From assembly GCA_008477525.1 (NCBI GenBank), contig SPDT01000003.1:2232001-2296000 (forward strand): 64,000 bases of DNA. The letters run 5' to 3'. How positions within the stretch are numbered: the stretch's first letter is position 1; each line of letters begins with the position of its first letter. Under the pieces are notes generated by a model. That model saw only the letters and a program-made list of their open reading frames with translations, ran no database searches and was not told the origin of the DNA. Source of the stretch: Hypomyces perniciosus. Lineage: Eukaryota; Ascomycota; Sordariomycetes; Hypocreales; Hypocreaceae. This document shows positions 12,319-24,600 of the stretch, in pieces. The position numbers and the translations under genes are program-made.

Positions 12319-12639
12319 ATTATCCTTTAATTAAAGATTCTATTACTTTAATAGCCCTTAAAAAGCAGCTCTAATAAACTATTAAAAAAGCCTAAATAGC
12401 TTTTATATTAGCAATTAAAAAAAAGCTAAAAGTTAGGTTAAAAGCTTCGGAAAATTTACCATCTCCCGACTTAAATCAAACTACTTCTTTAAAAAACTAT
12501 AAGTTAACCTTATACTTAAAATTACTTCTTATATATTATCATCTTACTAGTATTTTCTTTACAGAAAAAGCTGCCAATATATTACTAAATCGACATTATA
12601 TTAGTAAATTAAAAAATAAGAAAATGCCTCTATAAAATC

Positions 12640-15500
12640 CTATCTATAACCTAGCACTTAAAAAGCTAAAAACTTTCCGTGAATATTTAGAAAAAGCATT
12701 ATAGAATATATAAATTTAGTAGTCTATTAATTCTATAAGTGCCCCTATAATCTTTATACTAAAAAAAGGCAGTAAACTGCAAATATATATTAATTTCTAT
12801 GCTTGAAATAAAATAACTCGCAAAAACCGCGCTCCTTTACTATTAATCTTTAAAATTCTTAATAGACTTTTATATATTGAAATTTTCATTAAATTTAATT
12901 CAAAAGATATATATTACCGGATACTTATCTGTAAAAAAAATAAGTAAAAGACAATATTTTACTGCTAATATAAATACTTTAAGTATAATATTATACTATT
13001 TAGCTTGATAAATTCCCTTATACCTTTTTAGCAATATATTAATAATATACTATAGAATCTAATGAATTTTCTTTATATTATATATTTTAATAATATACTA
13101 ATCTATTGCTGCACGTTTAAAAAGTATATATAGTACATTCGCTAAGTTCTTGAAAAGCTATAAAATGTAAAGCTATATATTAATATTAATAAATATATTT
13201 TTTATATTACTTTGATACTTTTCTTTAAATATATTATTATATTTCATAAATTTAAAATAAAATAGTTATATATTTAAGCTCTTATTAAATAGCCAGTATT
13301 TAAAAGCATCTATAATATCTTTATATTTCTAGGATTTATAGGGTTTTACTATTACTTTATTAATAATTATAGTAAAATTATAATACCTTTAATAGATTTT
13401 ACTTATAAAAAGTAAAAAGGTTTGTTGCAGTTAAAGCCTAGCGCTTTTAAAGCTTTTTAATAGCTTAAAAGAACATTTTTAGAAAAACCTATTTTAATAT
13501 ATTATAACTTAAAAGAATTAATTTATATAAAGACAGATATATTAAACTATACAATTAAAGCAGTATTAATTTAATATAAGTAAAATGCCTAGCACTTTAT
13601 AGTATATATATTAAAAAAGCTAAATAGTTTTAAATTACATTATTATACCTTTAATACTAAATTCTTTACTATTATAAAAGCTTTTTAAATATAAAGCTAT
13701 TATCTGGCTTATATAAATATAGAGATTTAAATTCTAATAAACTATTTTAATTACTATTACTTTATAAATAAGTAGAAGCTTTTATATTAGCAGGTAAAGG
13801 CTTTTAATAAGCTAGCTTTATTTAATTTTTATATTAAATATAAGCCAGGGAAATTTAACTTTATTAATGCTTTATTTTAACGCTTTAATTTTTATAATTT
13901 TACTGAAATTAAAGAATTACAGTAAAGCTATATATTAATAATTTTATAATATTGTTATAGTATAGAAGCTAATAGCCTATATAAATTAAAGGGATCTATA
14001 GTAGTGCACTATAATAACTAAAAATATATAAAATTACCTATAAATAAAAATATTACTTTAATATCGCTTTAGGTTAAAGGATAGGGATTAAATACTATTT
14101 AGCAGATAGCTTACTTATAAAGTATAGTAGCTAAAGTTATAACTGCTAGTTTATAGGTTATATAGTAGATTACTGTATATTTACTGCTAAAACTATAAAA
14201 GTCTTTATACTTAGCTATTTTATAAGCTTAATAAAAAGATTACTTTATTTAATAAAAGGTTTAAAGCTAAAGAGTAGGTAATATATTTTATAGTAATAAT
14301 TAGGTTATTAATAATAACCAGTTAATTTACTATTAAAGTAAAGTTTATATATTAATAAATCTTTATGTTAAGATTTTAATACTACTTTATAATAATTTAA
14401 CTATTAGACATTAAAGAATTAATTATACTTTAAAATATATTATATTAATTTATTATTAATAAAGTATCAAGTAAAATATGAAGCGCTATATATTTATATA
14501 TTATATTTATTAGACAATAAAAGTAAAAACCTATTAACTTTATAGTAAATTTATTTTATTATTAATATTAAAAAGACCTTTTAAAGAAATTTCTATAGAT
14601 TTTATTATAGATTTACTAGAAATCTTAAACTATAAAGGCAAATACCTATATAATACAATTTTTATTATTATTAATCAATATATAAAATATACCCTATATA
14701 TACCTATAATAATATATATAATAAGCAGTAGAGTTATTAAACTTTTTATAAAATATATTTGTTTAATTTTTAAAATACTATTAAGAATTATCTTTAATAG
14801 AAATCGATTATTTAAATTTAAATTTTAGTAAAATTTCTATTACCTATTTACTTCTAAATAGTAATTTAATATTACTTTTTACTTATAAACTAATAGTTAA
14901 ACTAAATAGTAAAATTAAGCTTTAAAGTATTATTTATATTTTTTCTGCAGTAAATAATAAAATAACTAGCTGCAAAAATTATCTTTTACTTAATTTATAT
15001 ATAATAATATTAAATATTCTATAACTGGTTATTTACTAGCTTTTTTACTGCTTAGCTATAAGCCTAATACTTTAAGTTATAATAGACTAATTTACTATAA
15101 ATATTATACTAATACTATTATCAAGGTAAAAAAACTTTAAACTACTTATAAAATAATTAAATAAATACTATAATAAAGCTAAAAAGAATATAAAAAGTAA
15201 TATAATATTTATTAACTTAAGAAAAAATTTACTATTAGCGATTAAATATTACTTTTTATAAAATACCTAAAACTTTAGCGATTTAATAAAAAACTCGCTA
15301 GAAAGTATATTAATCCCTACTAAATTAAATGCTAAATTCAAATACATAGATTAATATATTAAATTTATCTTTTATTTTCTATTAAAATTTATAATATTTT
15401 TAATATTATAAATCTTAAACTGTATTATAGCTATAAAAGAAAACCTTTTAAGCTAATAGATTACCTTTTTAGCGCTAAAAAGATATTTAAAGTTAAAAAA
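12640..15500 (+). pseudogene. Gypsy-A pol (RT, RNase H, integrase) remnant
   Basis: Conceptual translation with stops gives the Ty3/gypsy reverse transcriptase signature set: a SPI.F.KKG-type start near 12.75 kb, KKNRAPLLLI.KILNRL, F.KFNSKDIYYRI, and the active-site box YFNNILIY at 13081-13106 (DD replaced by NN). Sequence like the RNase H end of gypsy pol and a degraded integrase follow. TAA/TAG occur every few dozen codons. It would have made the replication enzymes of gypsy-A and cannot now. Confidence 0.78.
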
Positions 15501-15589
15501 ATTATTAATTATAAGTATAAAGGGATATAATACTTATACTAAATTAAATAAAAAAACTATTTAAAGATTAATAATATTTAATAAAAGAA

Positions 15590-16167
15590 TGTTAAAATAA
15601 TAAGGTTATACTGAACCTCATTTATGTGTAGCTTCTAGGAAGCTGCACACAACGCAGCAATGAGGAAACGACTGAGAGTCTAATTGGGTTAACAATGGAT
15701 GAACAATTGAATTGTAACTGAACTAATAGCTAGAAAGCTATAGAATATCTAGTGTATGTGCGGCTGTTGTAGAAGTAATTGTAGAACAATGCTTTGTCTT
15801 CTACAATAGTCCTCCGACCTAATAATAGGTGTGCGGTAGCAGAATTGGGTTTGTGGCCGCATTCCTATTTTCCGCAAAATTCATTTGTATATAAAATCGG
15901 TCAAATCGACTCACGGCCATACAAACAGGAAACCATTTTGGTCAGATTTTTCACAATGGCCATTATGCCCATTGTATTGAGTCTAGGGTAGGCGGGGTAG
16001 CCGATCCTAGCTCAATTGTTATCGTTGAGGATCATAGAAATTTCCTGACTTACACCGAAGTTCCTCCGGAACTCGGTCCTAGCGTCGGGCCTAATTCCGG
16101 GTCTAGCCAGAATAGGAAGGTTACCCAATTACACAGAAATCCTTGCTTTTTAGCCCTCCTTTTAACA
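15590..16167 (-). repeat. Copia-B solo LTR with perfect TSD
   Basis: A 578 bp unit with perfect 8 bp terminal inverted repeats TGTTAAAA/TTTTAACA and an identical 5 bp flanking duplication AAGAA (15585-15589 and 16168-16172), so it is a complete solo LTR. Orientation is taken as minus because the copia-B pol at 1.4-3.4 kb reads on the minus strand into a matching LTR end. It interrupts gypsy-A between the integrase region and its 3' part. It is only mildly degraded. The 65-codon open frame inside it (15794-15991) is a by-product of this. Confidence 0.88.
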
Positions 16168-17908
16168 AAGAAAGGTAATTTTACTAATATTAAATTAATT
16201 TAAAAGGATAAGCAGTAATTTACTAGTAAATAATTAGCTACTACTATTAAATATTATAAAATTAAAAGGAGTAAAATACTATATAGTTTTAACTAGTTAA
16301 TTAAAAATAAAAAATAAACTCGCAATAGTATATATTTTACAGTAAATAAACAGTAATACTATTATTAAATAATAACTAGTTCTCTTTACCTTTAAATAAT
16401 ACTTTATTGCAATTTTTTATAGTAATAAAATATACCTAAAGAAATATAGGAATTTTAATATACTAATATATTATATAATAATTAACTAAAAACTGCTTAT
16501 TATAAATAAAGAAATATATACTAAAATAAGAGTATATATAATAATAGTAATAGTAGTAAAAGAGTTTACTTAATTAAAAGTAACTTAAAGGTTTAAGCGC
16601 TTTAAGTTTTAGCAGTAATGCTATTTATTTACTATAAACTTTTTCTTTTTTACTTTTTAACTAGGCCTAACTTTTATTGTATTAATATAAAGTTTTTTTT
16701 ATATTAAACTTATAGTAATACTCTTATAAATTAAGTTTTTATTAACTGCTATTATATAATAAAAAAGTAATATTAAAGCATTTACTTTATTGATAAAAGA
16801 CTTTTAAAAATATTAAATTAATACTTTAATAATATTAATAAATTAATAGGCAATTAAATTATATAATTAACTATTTAAAAAATAATAAAAATATTTTTAA
16901 AAGTAGCTAATATAATATAAATTAATATAAAAAGTTTTACTTTTTAATTGTATAAAAATTTATATTTATTATTATGGTATTAAAAAAGTTTTTTTTTAAG
17001 TTTATATTCTATTTAATTAAAAGGTTAAAATAATAATAATATAAAGTAAGGCATTTATAGTAAGTTAGCAGTAGCTAATAATTACATTTATATAAAAACA
17101 CCTATTAAATTAAATTACTAGCAGCTTTATAGTATTTTACTAATAAAGGTATAGCAATCTTAAAGGAAGGTATTTTAATAAAGATATAATTAAAATAGTA
17201 TTAGCTGTAAATAAAAATAGGTTTATTATATTAAAGTTCTTAAATATTATAAAATTCCTATTATTTTCTAAAACTAGGCTATAAGTATATTAAATAGGAA
17301 GTTATAGTAAAAAATTAACTATAAAAAACTTATAAAACAGCAATATTTATTATAAAAGGAAAAAGAGAATTTTAATAGCAGGCTAAATTAAAAAAAAACC
17401 TATTATTATATAATAAATTAGTTAATAATAAAAAGTAAAAGGAAGGAATATTTATAGAAAAAGCGCTTATAAGGAAAAAAAGGGTAAAAGAGGGAAAGAG
17501 ATAAAAAGGAAAAAAAAAGAAAAGAGAAAAGTAAATAGGAATTAAAGTTATAAATAAAAAGAAAAATAAAGTAAAAGTATATATAGTATATTTGCATATA
17601 GTAGTAAATTAAAAGAAAAAAAATAAAGTGAATTATTTATATATTAACAGTAAAGGGTTAGCTTATTATATAGGATTTCTCTACTACCCTTTAAGTCTAA
17701 TTATATAAAAGTATACTTTTAAACTATAAAGTTAGAAATTTTTTAGGCTAAGTATAGGCCGAAGTGTTTAAGTCTAAGGCTTAAAGAAGTATTTATATAG
17801 GAAATAGCTACTGCTTAATATAGTAATAGGGTATTAAAAGCTGGAAAAGAGCTGGTTAAATATAGGGTCTTTGCCGGCATTAAAGTTAATACTATAAAAG
17901 GGGGGCAG

Positions 17909-18190
17909 CCTATTAAGAGACTGGAAGTTCCAGAGCTCTTATAATATTATATAGGCTAGAATATATATATAAAAGTAACTGTAATCCCTGAAAATATAAA
18001 ACTTTAGAGACTAGTACATTACTGCTGCTATATTTAACTATTAGTTTCTGGCTTGTTACCTGCTTGTTAGCACCTATCTCTCCTTTAAGTGACTGCTCTT
18101 CAACCTCCTCTACTTTTCCCTAGGGTCGCAGCCCCTCGCCCGATCCATCTGCCTCAAAGAGGGTCTCTGACAATCTTGGTGTTGTTGTGA
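17909..18190 (+). repeat. Gypsy-A 3' LTR (end approximate)
   Basis: Starts TATTAAGAGACTGG directly after the purine tract and matches the reverse complement of about 25600-25866 in the inverted gypsy-A copy, where the start is TGTTAAGAGACTGG. The match stays visible to about 18180, with nearly all differences C/T or G/A. The far end is not sharply defined. The right part (18110-18290) is G+C-richer than its counterpart, so the two copies were mutated to very different degrees. Confidence 0.7.
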
Positions 18191-18561
18191 CTGTAAAAGA
18201 GGGTATTGCGATATAGTTATAGTTTTAGGTAAAAGCTATGCCTGAAAGATGAAGTGGCCTAAGCCTAGACCCGCCGCCTACTTGCAAAACCCTTATTATT
18301 CCTGCCTGTAAGCCGTAATACTAAAAAGTAGCCTTTTATAAGATAATAAAGATTATAAGTATTAATAAATTAAGCGCTATAGGTAAAAGCCTGCTGTAAG
18401 TAAAAGCCCCCTGTAAGGGCTTTACTGTAAAGAAAGGGAAAAATAAAATTCCATTTATAAACAGAGAAAAAGATTTAAAGCTTTAAGTATAAAGCAATTA
18501 ACTACCTTTAATGTAAGGCAACTATTTTTAATATAAAAAAGGAATAGGTATACTACATATT
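18191..18561. other. Unassigned degraded sequence
   Basis: Mixed sequence between the gypsy-A LTR and a solo LTR. A moderately G+C patch (18230-18300) is followed by A+T-rich sequence. No coding region and no partner repeat was found in the window. Confidence 0.4.
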
Positions 18562-18817
18562 TGTCAGGGGACCGAATAATAGGGGTTAGACGGATTAGGC
18601 GAAGGGAGCGGCGACCTTAAGGAAGAGTAACGAAGTCTTATAGCAAATAACCAGAATATTAAAAAGATAGATTCGAACTAGCAGGTAGGTGCCGCAGTTG
18701 GATTTATTGATCCCTGAGGTCTCTCTGCCTTAGGGCTAGGCTGCTGTTATATATAATTGTCTAGGTCTTCTAGACTTCCCGGACCTTCCGGACCTTCCGG
18801 ACTAACTGGTCCTGACA
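18562..18817. repeat. Solo LTR, 256 bp, TGTCAGG...CCTGACA
   Basis: Terminal inverted repeats TGTCAGG/CCTGACA enclose 256 bp, flanked by ATATT (left) and TTATT (right), a 4 of 5 match to a target duplication. It is clearly less A+T-rich than its surroundings and carries a short internal tandem repeat of CCGGACCTT near 18775-18800. No second copy is in the window, so the family is unknown; an LTR of a copia or gypsy element is the simplest reading. Confidence 0.65.
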
Positions 18818-20564
18818 TTATTTTCCTTCCCTCTCTTTCTCTTTACCTTTTTTATCTTTATAACCTTACAACCTTGCATTATATAAAAGCACTTTTTATT
18901 AAGTATAAATGTTATTTGCATTAGTTGAGAGTTATATTGCCCTTTCCAGCGCTATTTAAATGTTTAGCTTACTGATTTATAGGTCTTTTTAATAATTTTA
19001 GCATTAAAAAAGCATCCCTTTCTCCGTTTTTTATCTTACTTAAATACTTTACTGATATTAAACTGCTTTTTTTTTATATTTATTGAAGCTATGGTTTACT
19101 TTTTTACAGTAAAAGTAAAGTCCTTTAGTAATATATTTTTCGCAAAGGATTTGAAAGTAAAATAGTAGGGTATATATAATATTTAACTATATGAAATTAC
19201 TGGCTAGCGCTAAAGTAATAGTTTAGTTATTCTATTAATATTAATAATATTACTATTAATATTAATATTACTACTATTAATAACTTTATTAATATTAGCC
19301 TATTTAACTAGTATAAAAGGTATTATAATAGGCGCCCTTTTAAAGTTTATAATAGATAGTCTAGTAAAGTTAATACTATTTAATAAAGTTAAATTTATTT
19401 AATTTAATTATTTAAATTTTTATAGTAGTAATAAACTTTTAAAAGACTTTTATTTTTAAAGCTTTTATTATCTGTTTAATAGTTTTACTATATTTATTAT
19501 TTAATATAAATAATTTTATTATAAAGTTTTAAATAGGTTTATTTAATATATATAAATTATTAAAAAAATATAATACTTTTGAAAAATAAGTTAATTATTT
19601 TATATTATTTATTACAATTAATAAAAAGTATTATATTAATTTTTTAATATTATTAAATAAAGTTATTAAAACTTTTAATAATAATATTAAAGTTTCTTTA
19701 TTATAATTAATATATATTTCCCTTTAAAAGACTTATAATATATAAAAGAATTTTAAATTTAATTATAAAAATTAATTAATTGCCTATAAAAGTAATATTA
19801 ATTTATAAATATTAATTAATATATTTTTATTAATATTTAATAATATCTTTTTATTTACTATTAAATTATTTAAAGTTTTTAATTTAATAATAGTTAAATA
19901 AATTATTTTTTTAAAGCTTAATAGTAAAGCTATATTTAAAGCTTTAACTTAAACTTTAATTTATACTTTAAAGTTTTAGTTTTTAATTATTTACTTTAAG
20001 ATTTTCTATTTAAAGGTTTCTTTTTTTATTAAATTAAACCTTTTTTTACTATTTAATAAAAAAAAATTAATAATAAAAGTTATTATTTTTAATAATTATA
20101 TTTATTAAATATATATAATTACTATTAATATTAAATTTTTATAAAAGCTTTTTAAAAAAAGGCGCTAGCTTTATAGTTAAAGCTATAGTCTATTAAACTA
20201 GATTAAGCTATAAAGTAAAGTTTAAGGTATTTATATTTATTTTATTTATAATTAGTTTTTATAAATATAAGGTTTAAAGGGTGAAGGCGAAGCTATAAAG
20301 GCATAATTATAGGTTTAAGGATAAAGGGGGATTTATAATTAATTAAGTATATACCTTGCGATAGCGCAGCTAAATTAAAGGATAATATAAACTATTATAG
20401 TATAAAAAGGTAGGTTAAAGTAAATATTATTATTATACTGTAAAGAGTAAGAAAGCTTTAAGGCTTTACAGAAAGCTATAGCTAGGAACGCGTTAGGGCC
20501 TAGTTAAATAACCGGAGCTTACGTAACAGGGCGTTAATATCGCGTTATAGTTGGTGCCGTAACA
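18818..20564 (-). mobile_element. Gypsy-B fragment: 5' LTR plus leader region
   Basis: The 172 bp LTR at 20393-20564 matches the gypsy-B LTRs at 44941, 49433 and 61564. The sequence to its left matches, in order, 60866-61563 and 54850-55430, the 5' internal part of gypsy-B on the minus strand. This copy lacks the chromovirus insertion that interrupts gypsy-B at 55431 and so shows the empty site (around 19668-19690, AATAATAATATTAAAG). The rest of the element is missing to the left of 18.8 kb. No open reading frame survives. Confidence 0.82.
20393..20564 (-). repeat. Gypsy-B LTR, 172 bp
   Basis: Right end GTGCCGTAACA is intact; the left end reads TATTATAGTAT where the consensus from the other copies is TGTTACGGCAC. 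The LTR thus has long, near-perfect inverted ends. Its length equals the other three copies exactly. Confidence 0.88.
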
Positions 20565-21119
20565 ATAAGCATTAAAATAAACACTATAAAAACCCGCTAT
20601 AAATACTATAGTAGCGCTAAGGGAAGTGCTGTAACTACTAGGGAAAACCTATTAATAGAGACCCAAGGAAAACTCTCCCAGGCTTATAATTTATTAAACT
20701 AAACTATAAAAGTAAAGATACCTTCGCTAAAAGCAAGGTATATTTTGCACCTTATAGGCTTATTTCAATATTCCCCCTTAAATAAACTTTAATTATTAAC
20801 AATTAAAAATGTAAGCTAGATTAGAATTTATGCCTCATTGTAGCATTTAAAACCATACTACTATATAACTCATTTAAGTTGCATAGTCCTAGTAGAATTA
20901 TAGGTTAAAGTTCGGTTAAACTATAGGTAGACTTAACCTCGGTCTTATTAATAATGCCGATTTATCTAAAAGGTTCCTAAGCCTTTCCTGGGGTTAAAAG
21001 TCGGTTTAACTGTAGGCTTATTGCTTTTTGGGCTTATTGCCGATTTCCTAGCTTGAAAAAATCTGGGATTTTCTAGGATTTGAACTTAAGCGCAGTGGAA
21101 GCAGCAGGGACTTATAACC
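20565..21119. other. Unassigned degraded retroelement sequence
   Basis: A pyrimidine tract ATTCCCCCTTAA near 20773-20785 looks like a reverse-complement polypurine tract, so a minus-strand LTR element probably ends there with LTR sequence to its left. The right end (21060-21119) carries GGTTATAAGTCC on the minus strand directly after the copia-B LTR, similar to the copia-A primer-binding site. This may therefore be an internally deleted copia-B derivative. No gene. Confidence 0.4.
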
Positions 21120-21699
21120 TGTTAAAATAACAAGGTTATACTAAACCTAATTTATATGTGACTTCTAGGAAGCTGTATACAATACAGCAATAAGGAAATA
21201 ACTGAGAGTTTACTGGGTAAACAATAGACTAAACAATTAAATGATACCTAATCTAATAGCTGAAAAGCTATAAAATATCTAGTAATATATAGCTGTATTG
21301 TAGAAATAATTGTAGAATAATGCTTTGTCTTCTATAATGGTCTTCCGACCTAATAATAGGCGTGCAGTAGCAGAATTGGGTTTATGGCTGCATTTTTATT
21401 TTCCATAAAATTTATTTATATATAAAATCGCTTAAATTGACTCACAGCTATATAAACAGGAAACTATTTTAGTTAGATTTCTTATAATACCTATTATAAG
21501 CATTATATTGAGTCTAGGGTAGGCGGGGTAGCTGGTCCTAGCTTAATTGTTATTGTTGAGGATAAGAGAGAATTCCTAACTTATACCAAAGTTCCTCCGG
21601 AACTCGGTCCTAGCGTCGGGCCTATTTCTGGGTCTAGCCAGAATATGAAGGTTATCCAAATACACTGAATTCCTTACCTTTTAGCCCTCCCTTTTAACA
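21120..21699 (-). repeat. Copia-B LTR, second complete copy
   Basis: A 580 bp unit with the same TGTTAAAA...TTTTAACA ends as 15590-16167 but more C-to-T changes. The flanks TAACC and ATAGT do not match, so it is probably not a simple solo insertion. The primer-binding-like GGTTATAAGTCC on its left (minus strand) fits a 5' LTR of a minus-strand element. On the right it interrupts the inverted gypsy-A copy inside the integrase region. Confidence 0.82.
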
Positions 21700-24600
21700 A
21701 TAGTTTAAAATTTCTAGTAAATCTATAATAAATTTATAGAGAGTTTTTTGAAAGGTTTTTTTAATATTACTAATAAAGTAAATTTACTATAAAGTTAATA
21801 GGTTTTTGCTTTTATTATTTAATAAATATAATATATAAATATATAGTACTTTATATTTTATTTTATATCTTACTAACAATATATTAATATAATATATTTT
21901 AAAGTATAGTTACCTTTTTAATACTTAATCATAGGATTATTATAAAGTAATATTAAAATTTTAATATAAAGATTTATTAATATATAGACTTTACTTTAAT
22001 AGCGAATTACTTAATTATTATTAATAACTTAATTATTACTATAAAACATATTAATTATATTTTAGATTTAAATTTTCTGCTAAATAAAATAATCTTTTTA
22101 TAAAATTTATAAAATAGCTAAATATAAAGATATATTCTAGTTTTAATGGTAAATTTATAGCAGTTTACTATATAACCTATAAACTAACAGTTATAACTTT
22201 AACTATTATCCTTTATAAATAAACTATTTATTAAATAGTATTTAATCCTTATCCTTTAACTTAAAGTTATATTAAAGTATTACTTTTATTTATAGGCAAC
22301 TTTATATATTTTTAATTATTATAATATATTACTATAAATCTTTTTAATTTATATAAACTATTAGCTTTTATATTATAAAAATATTAAAAGTTATTATTAT
22401 ATAGCTTTACTATAATTCTTTAACTTTCATAAAGTTATAAAAGTTAAACTATTAAAATAAAATATTAATAGGGTTAAGCTTCCCTAGCTTATATTTAATA
22501 TAAAAGTTCAATAAAGTTAATATATAAAAAGCCTTTACCTATTAATATAAAAGCTTTTATTTATTTTGAAAGTAATAATAATTAAAATAGTTTATTATAA
22601 TTTAAATCTTTATATTTATATAAGCTAAATAGTGTTTTTATATTAAAAAAGCCTTTATAATAGTAAAGAATTTAGTGTTAAAGGTATAATGGTATAATTT
22701 AAAATTATTAAACTTTTTAAGTAAATATACTATAAAGTATTAAATATACTACTAATATTAAATTAATACTGCTTTAATTATATAATTGAATATATTTATC
22801 TTTATATAAATTAATGCCTTTAAGTTATAATATATTAAAATAGGGTTTTTTAAAAATTTCTGTATAAACTCTTAAAAAGCTTTTAAGATATTAAACTATA
22901 ATAATAAAAAACCTTTTTGCTGTTTATAAATATAATATATTAAAAGTACTATAATTTTATTATTATTTTTAATAAAATAATAATAAAACTTTATAAATTT
23001 TAAAAATATAAAACTATTATAACTACTTTTAAATATCAACGATTTAATAAGAATTTAAATATATAACTATTTTATTATAAGTTTATTAAATATAATAATA
23101 TATTTAAGGAAAAGTATTAAAGTAATATAAAAATATCTGTATTAATATTAATATATATTTTATATTTTATAGCTTTTTTAACATTTAATAAATATATTAT
23201 ATATACTTTTTAAAAGTATACCTATAAACTAATATATTATTAAAATATATAATATAAATAGAATTAACAACATTTTTATAGTATATTATTAATATATTAC
23301 TAAAAGGTTATAAAGGAATTTATAACGCTAAATAATATAATATTACAGTTAAAGTAATTATATTAGCAGTAAAATATTATCTTTTATTTTTTTTATAAAT
23401 AAATATTAAATAATATATATCTTTTCAATTAAATTTAATAAAAATCTTAATATATAAAAGTTTATTAAGGATTTTACAGATTAATAATAAAGAGTATAAC
23501 TTTTATAAATTATTTTATTTAAAGTATAAAAATTAATATATATTTATAGTTTACTGCTTTTCTTTAATATAAAGATTATAACGGCATTTATAAAATAAGT
23601 AGATTATTAAATTTACATATTCTATAATATTTTATTTAAATACTTGCAAAAAGTGTTTAATTGCTTAAGTATTAGGTTATAAATAAAACTTTATAAAGGA
23701 ATTTTCTTATCTTTTAATTTAATAGTATAGTATTGATTTATGAATATATTAATAGCTTTTTCTATAAAGAAGATGTTAATAAAATTTTAATATATCAAAA
23801 GTAATTTTAAATATTAAGTTAATTTATAGTCTTTTAAACAAATAGCTTTATTTAAATTAAAAGATAATAGGTTTTTTAAAGCTTTTAATTTAACTTTTAC
23901 CTTTGTTTTTAAGTATTAATATAAAAGCTTAAATAGCTTTTTTAATAGTGTATTATAGCTGTTTTTAAAGGCTATTAAAGTAATAAAATATTTAATTAAA
24001 GTATAATTTTATTAATTAAATTTCTATAAAATTATAAAATTAACTTTTTAAAATTAAAGTTTTTTCAAAATAAAGTCTTTTAAAATATTAATGATAATAT
24101 AGTAAAGTAATTATTTTTTCATTACTTTTTAATTATTAATTATTTTTATAAATATATTTATATAACTATTAACTATAATAAAAATACTTAAAAAAGATAA
24201 ATAATAAATTTAAAAGCTAATAATAAACTTTTTAAGTTACTGTTTTTATTATAAAGAAATAATATAAATATTACTATTAAAATTAAATAAAGTATTTATA
24301 TATTTTTAATGGCTATTAACTGTATTTTATTTAATTCTTTTATAAATAGATTTATATTATAATTATATTGTTAAGTTTAATAAACTATAATTTTACTATT
24401 TTTATTAATAAAATATAGTTAAATAAAGTTATTATACTTTTCAATAATATATTGCCTAGTATTATATTTTATATAATTAAAAGCTTCATATAAGGTTTTA
24501 TAATAAAGACTATTATATTTTTAATAAATCATAAATTTAATAGGTTTTTAAATTCCTTTAAACTTTTAAATACTTTAATTATTTAATTCGTTAAAGTATT

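Larger units (their letters stand above)
11309..12323 (+). mobile_element. Miniature LTR retroelement with gag-like gene (TRIM/TR-GAG type)
   Basis: Two 77 bp direct repeats (11314-11390 and 12242-12318) are identical base for base, begin TGATA and end TATCA, and are flanked by a perfect 5 bp duplication ATTAT (11309-11313 and 12319-12323). TGGTAGCAATC at 11393, two bases after the left LTR, is a plausible primer-binding site. A purine-rich AAGGCGGCGGCA precedes the right LTR. The 1005 bp body has no reverse transcriptase or integrase and holds one open gene (11705-12166). Its normal base composition contrasts sharply with the RIP-degraded gypsy-A sequence on both sides. It therefore landed after that DNA was mutated, or escaped RIP, and must have been moved by another element's enzymes. 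Confidence 0.9.
10574..18190 (+). mobile_element. Gypsy-A retrotransposon, interrupted and RIP-degraded
   Basis: Ty3/gypsy pol can be read on the plus strand downstream of copia-A. Reverse transcriptase starts around 12.75 kb (IIFILKKGSKLQIYINF, compare PILFVKKKDGSLRLCVDY) and has YFNNILIY at 13081-13106 in place of Y.DDILIY. RNase H and integrase-like sequence follow to about 15.5 kb. Lysine-rich degenerate sequence fills 16.2-17.8 kb. A purine tract AAAAGGGGGGCAGCC ends at 17908 and the 3' LTR starts at 17909. The element is interrupted by the miniature LTR element (11309-12323) and by a solo copia-B LTR (15590-16167). Its 5' side is cut by or abuts copia-A. A second copy lies inverted at 21.7-25.9 kb. 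Confidence 0.8.

Noticed and set aside
15794..15991. 65-codon open frame on the plus strand
   Set aside because: Lies entirely inside the copia-B solo LTR and is interrupted in the second LTR copy at 21.3-21.5 kb; not a gene.
21060..21119. tRNA-like 3' half on the minus strand (AGTTCAAATCC box)
   Set aside because: Stems do not close into a cloverleaf and it abuts an LTR, where a primer-binding or leader sequence is the better explanation.
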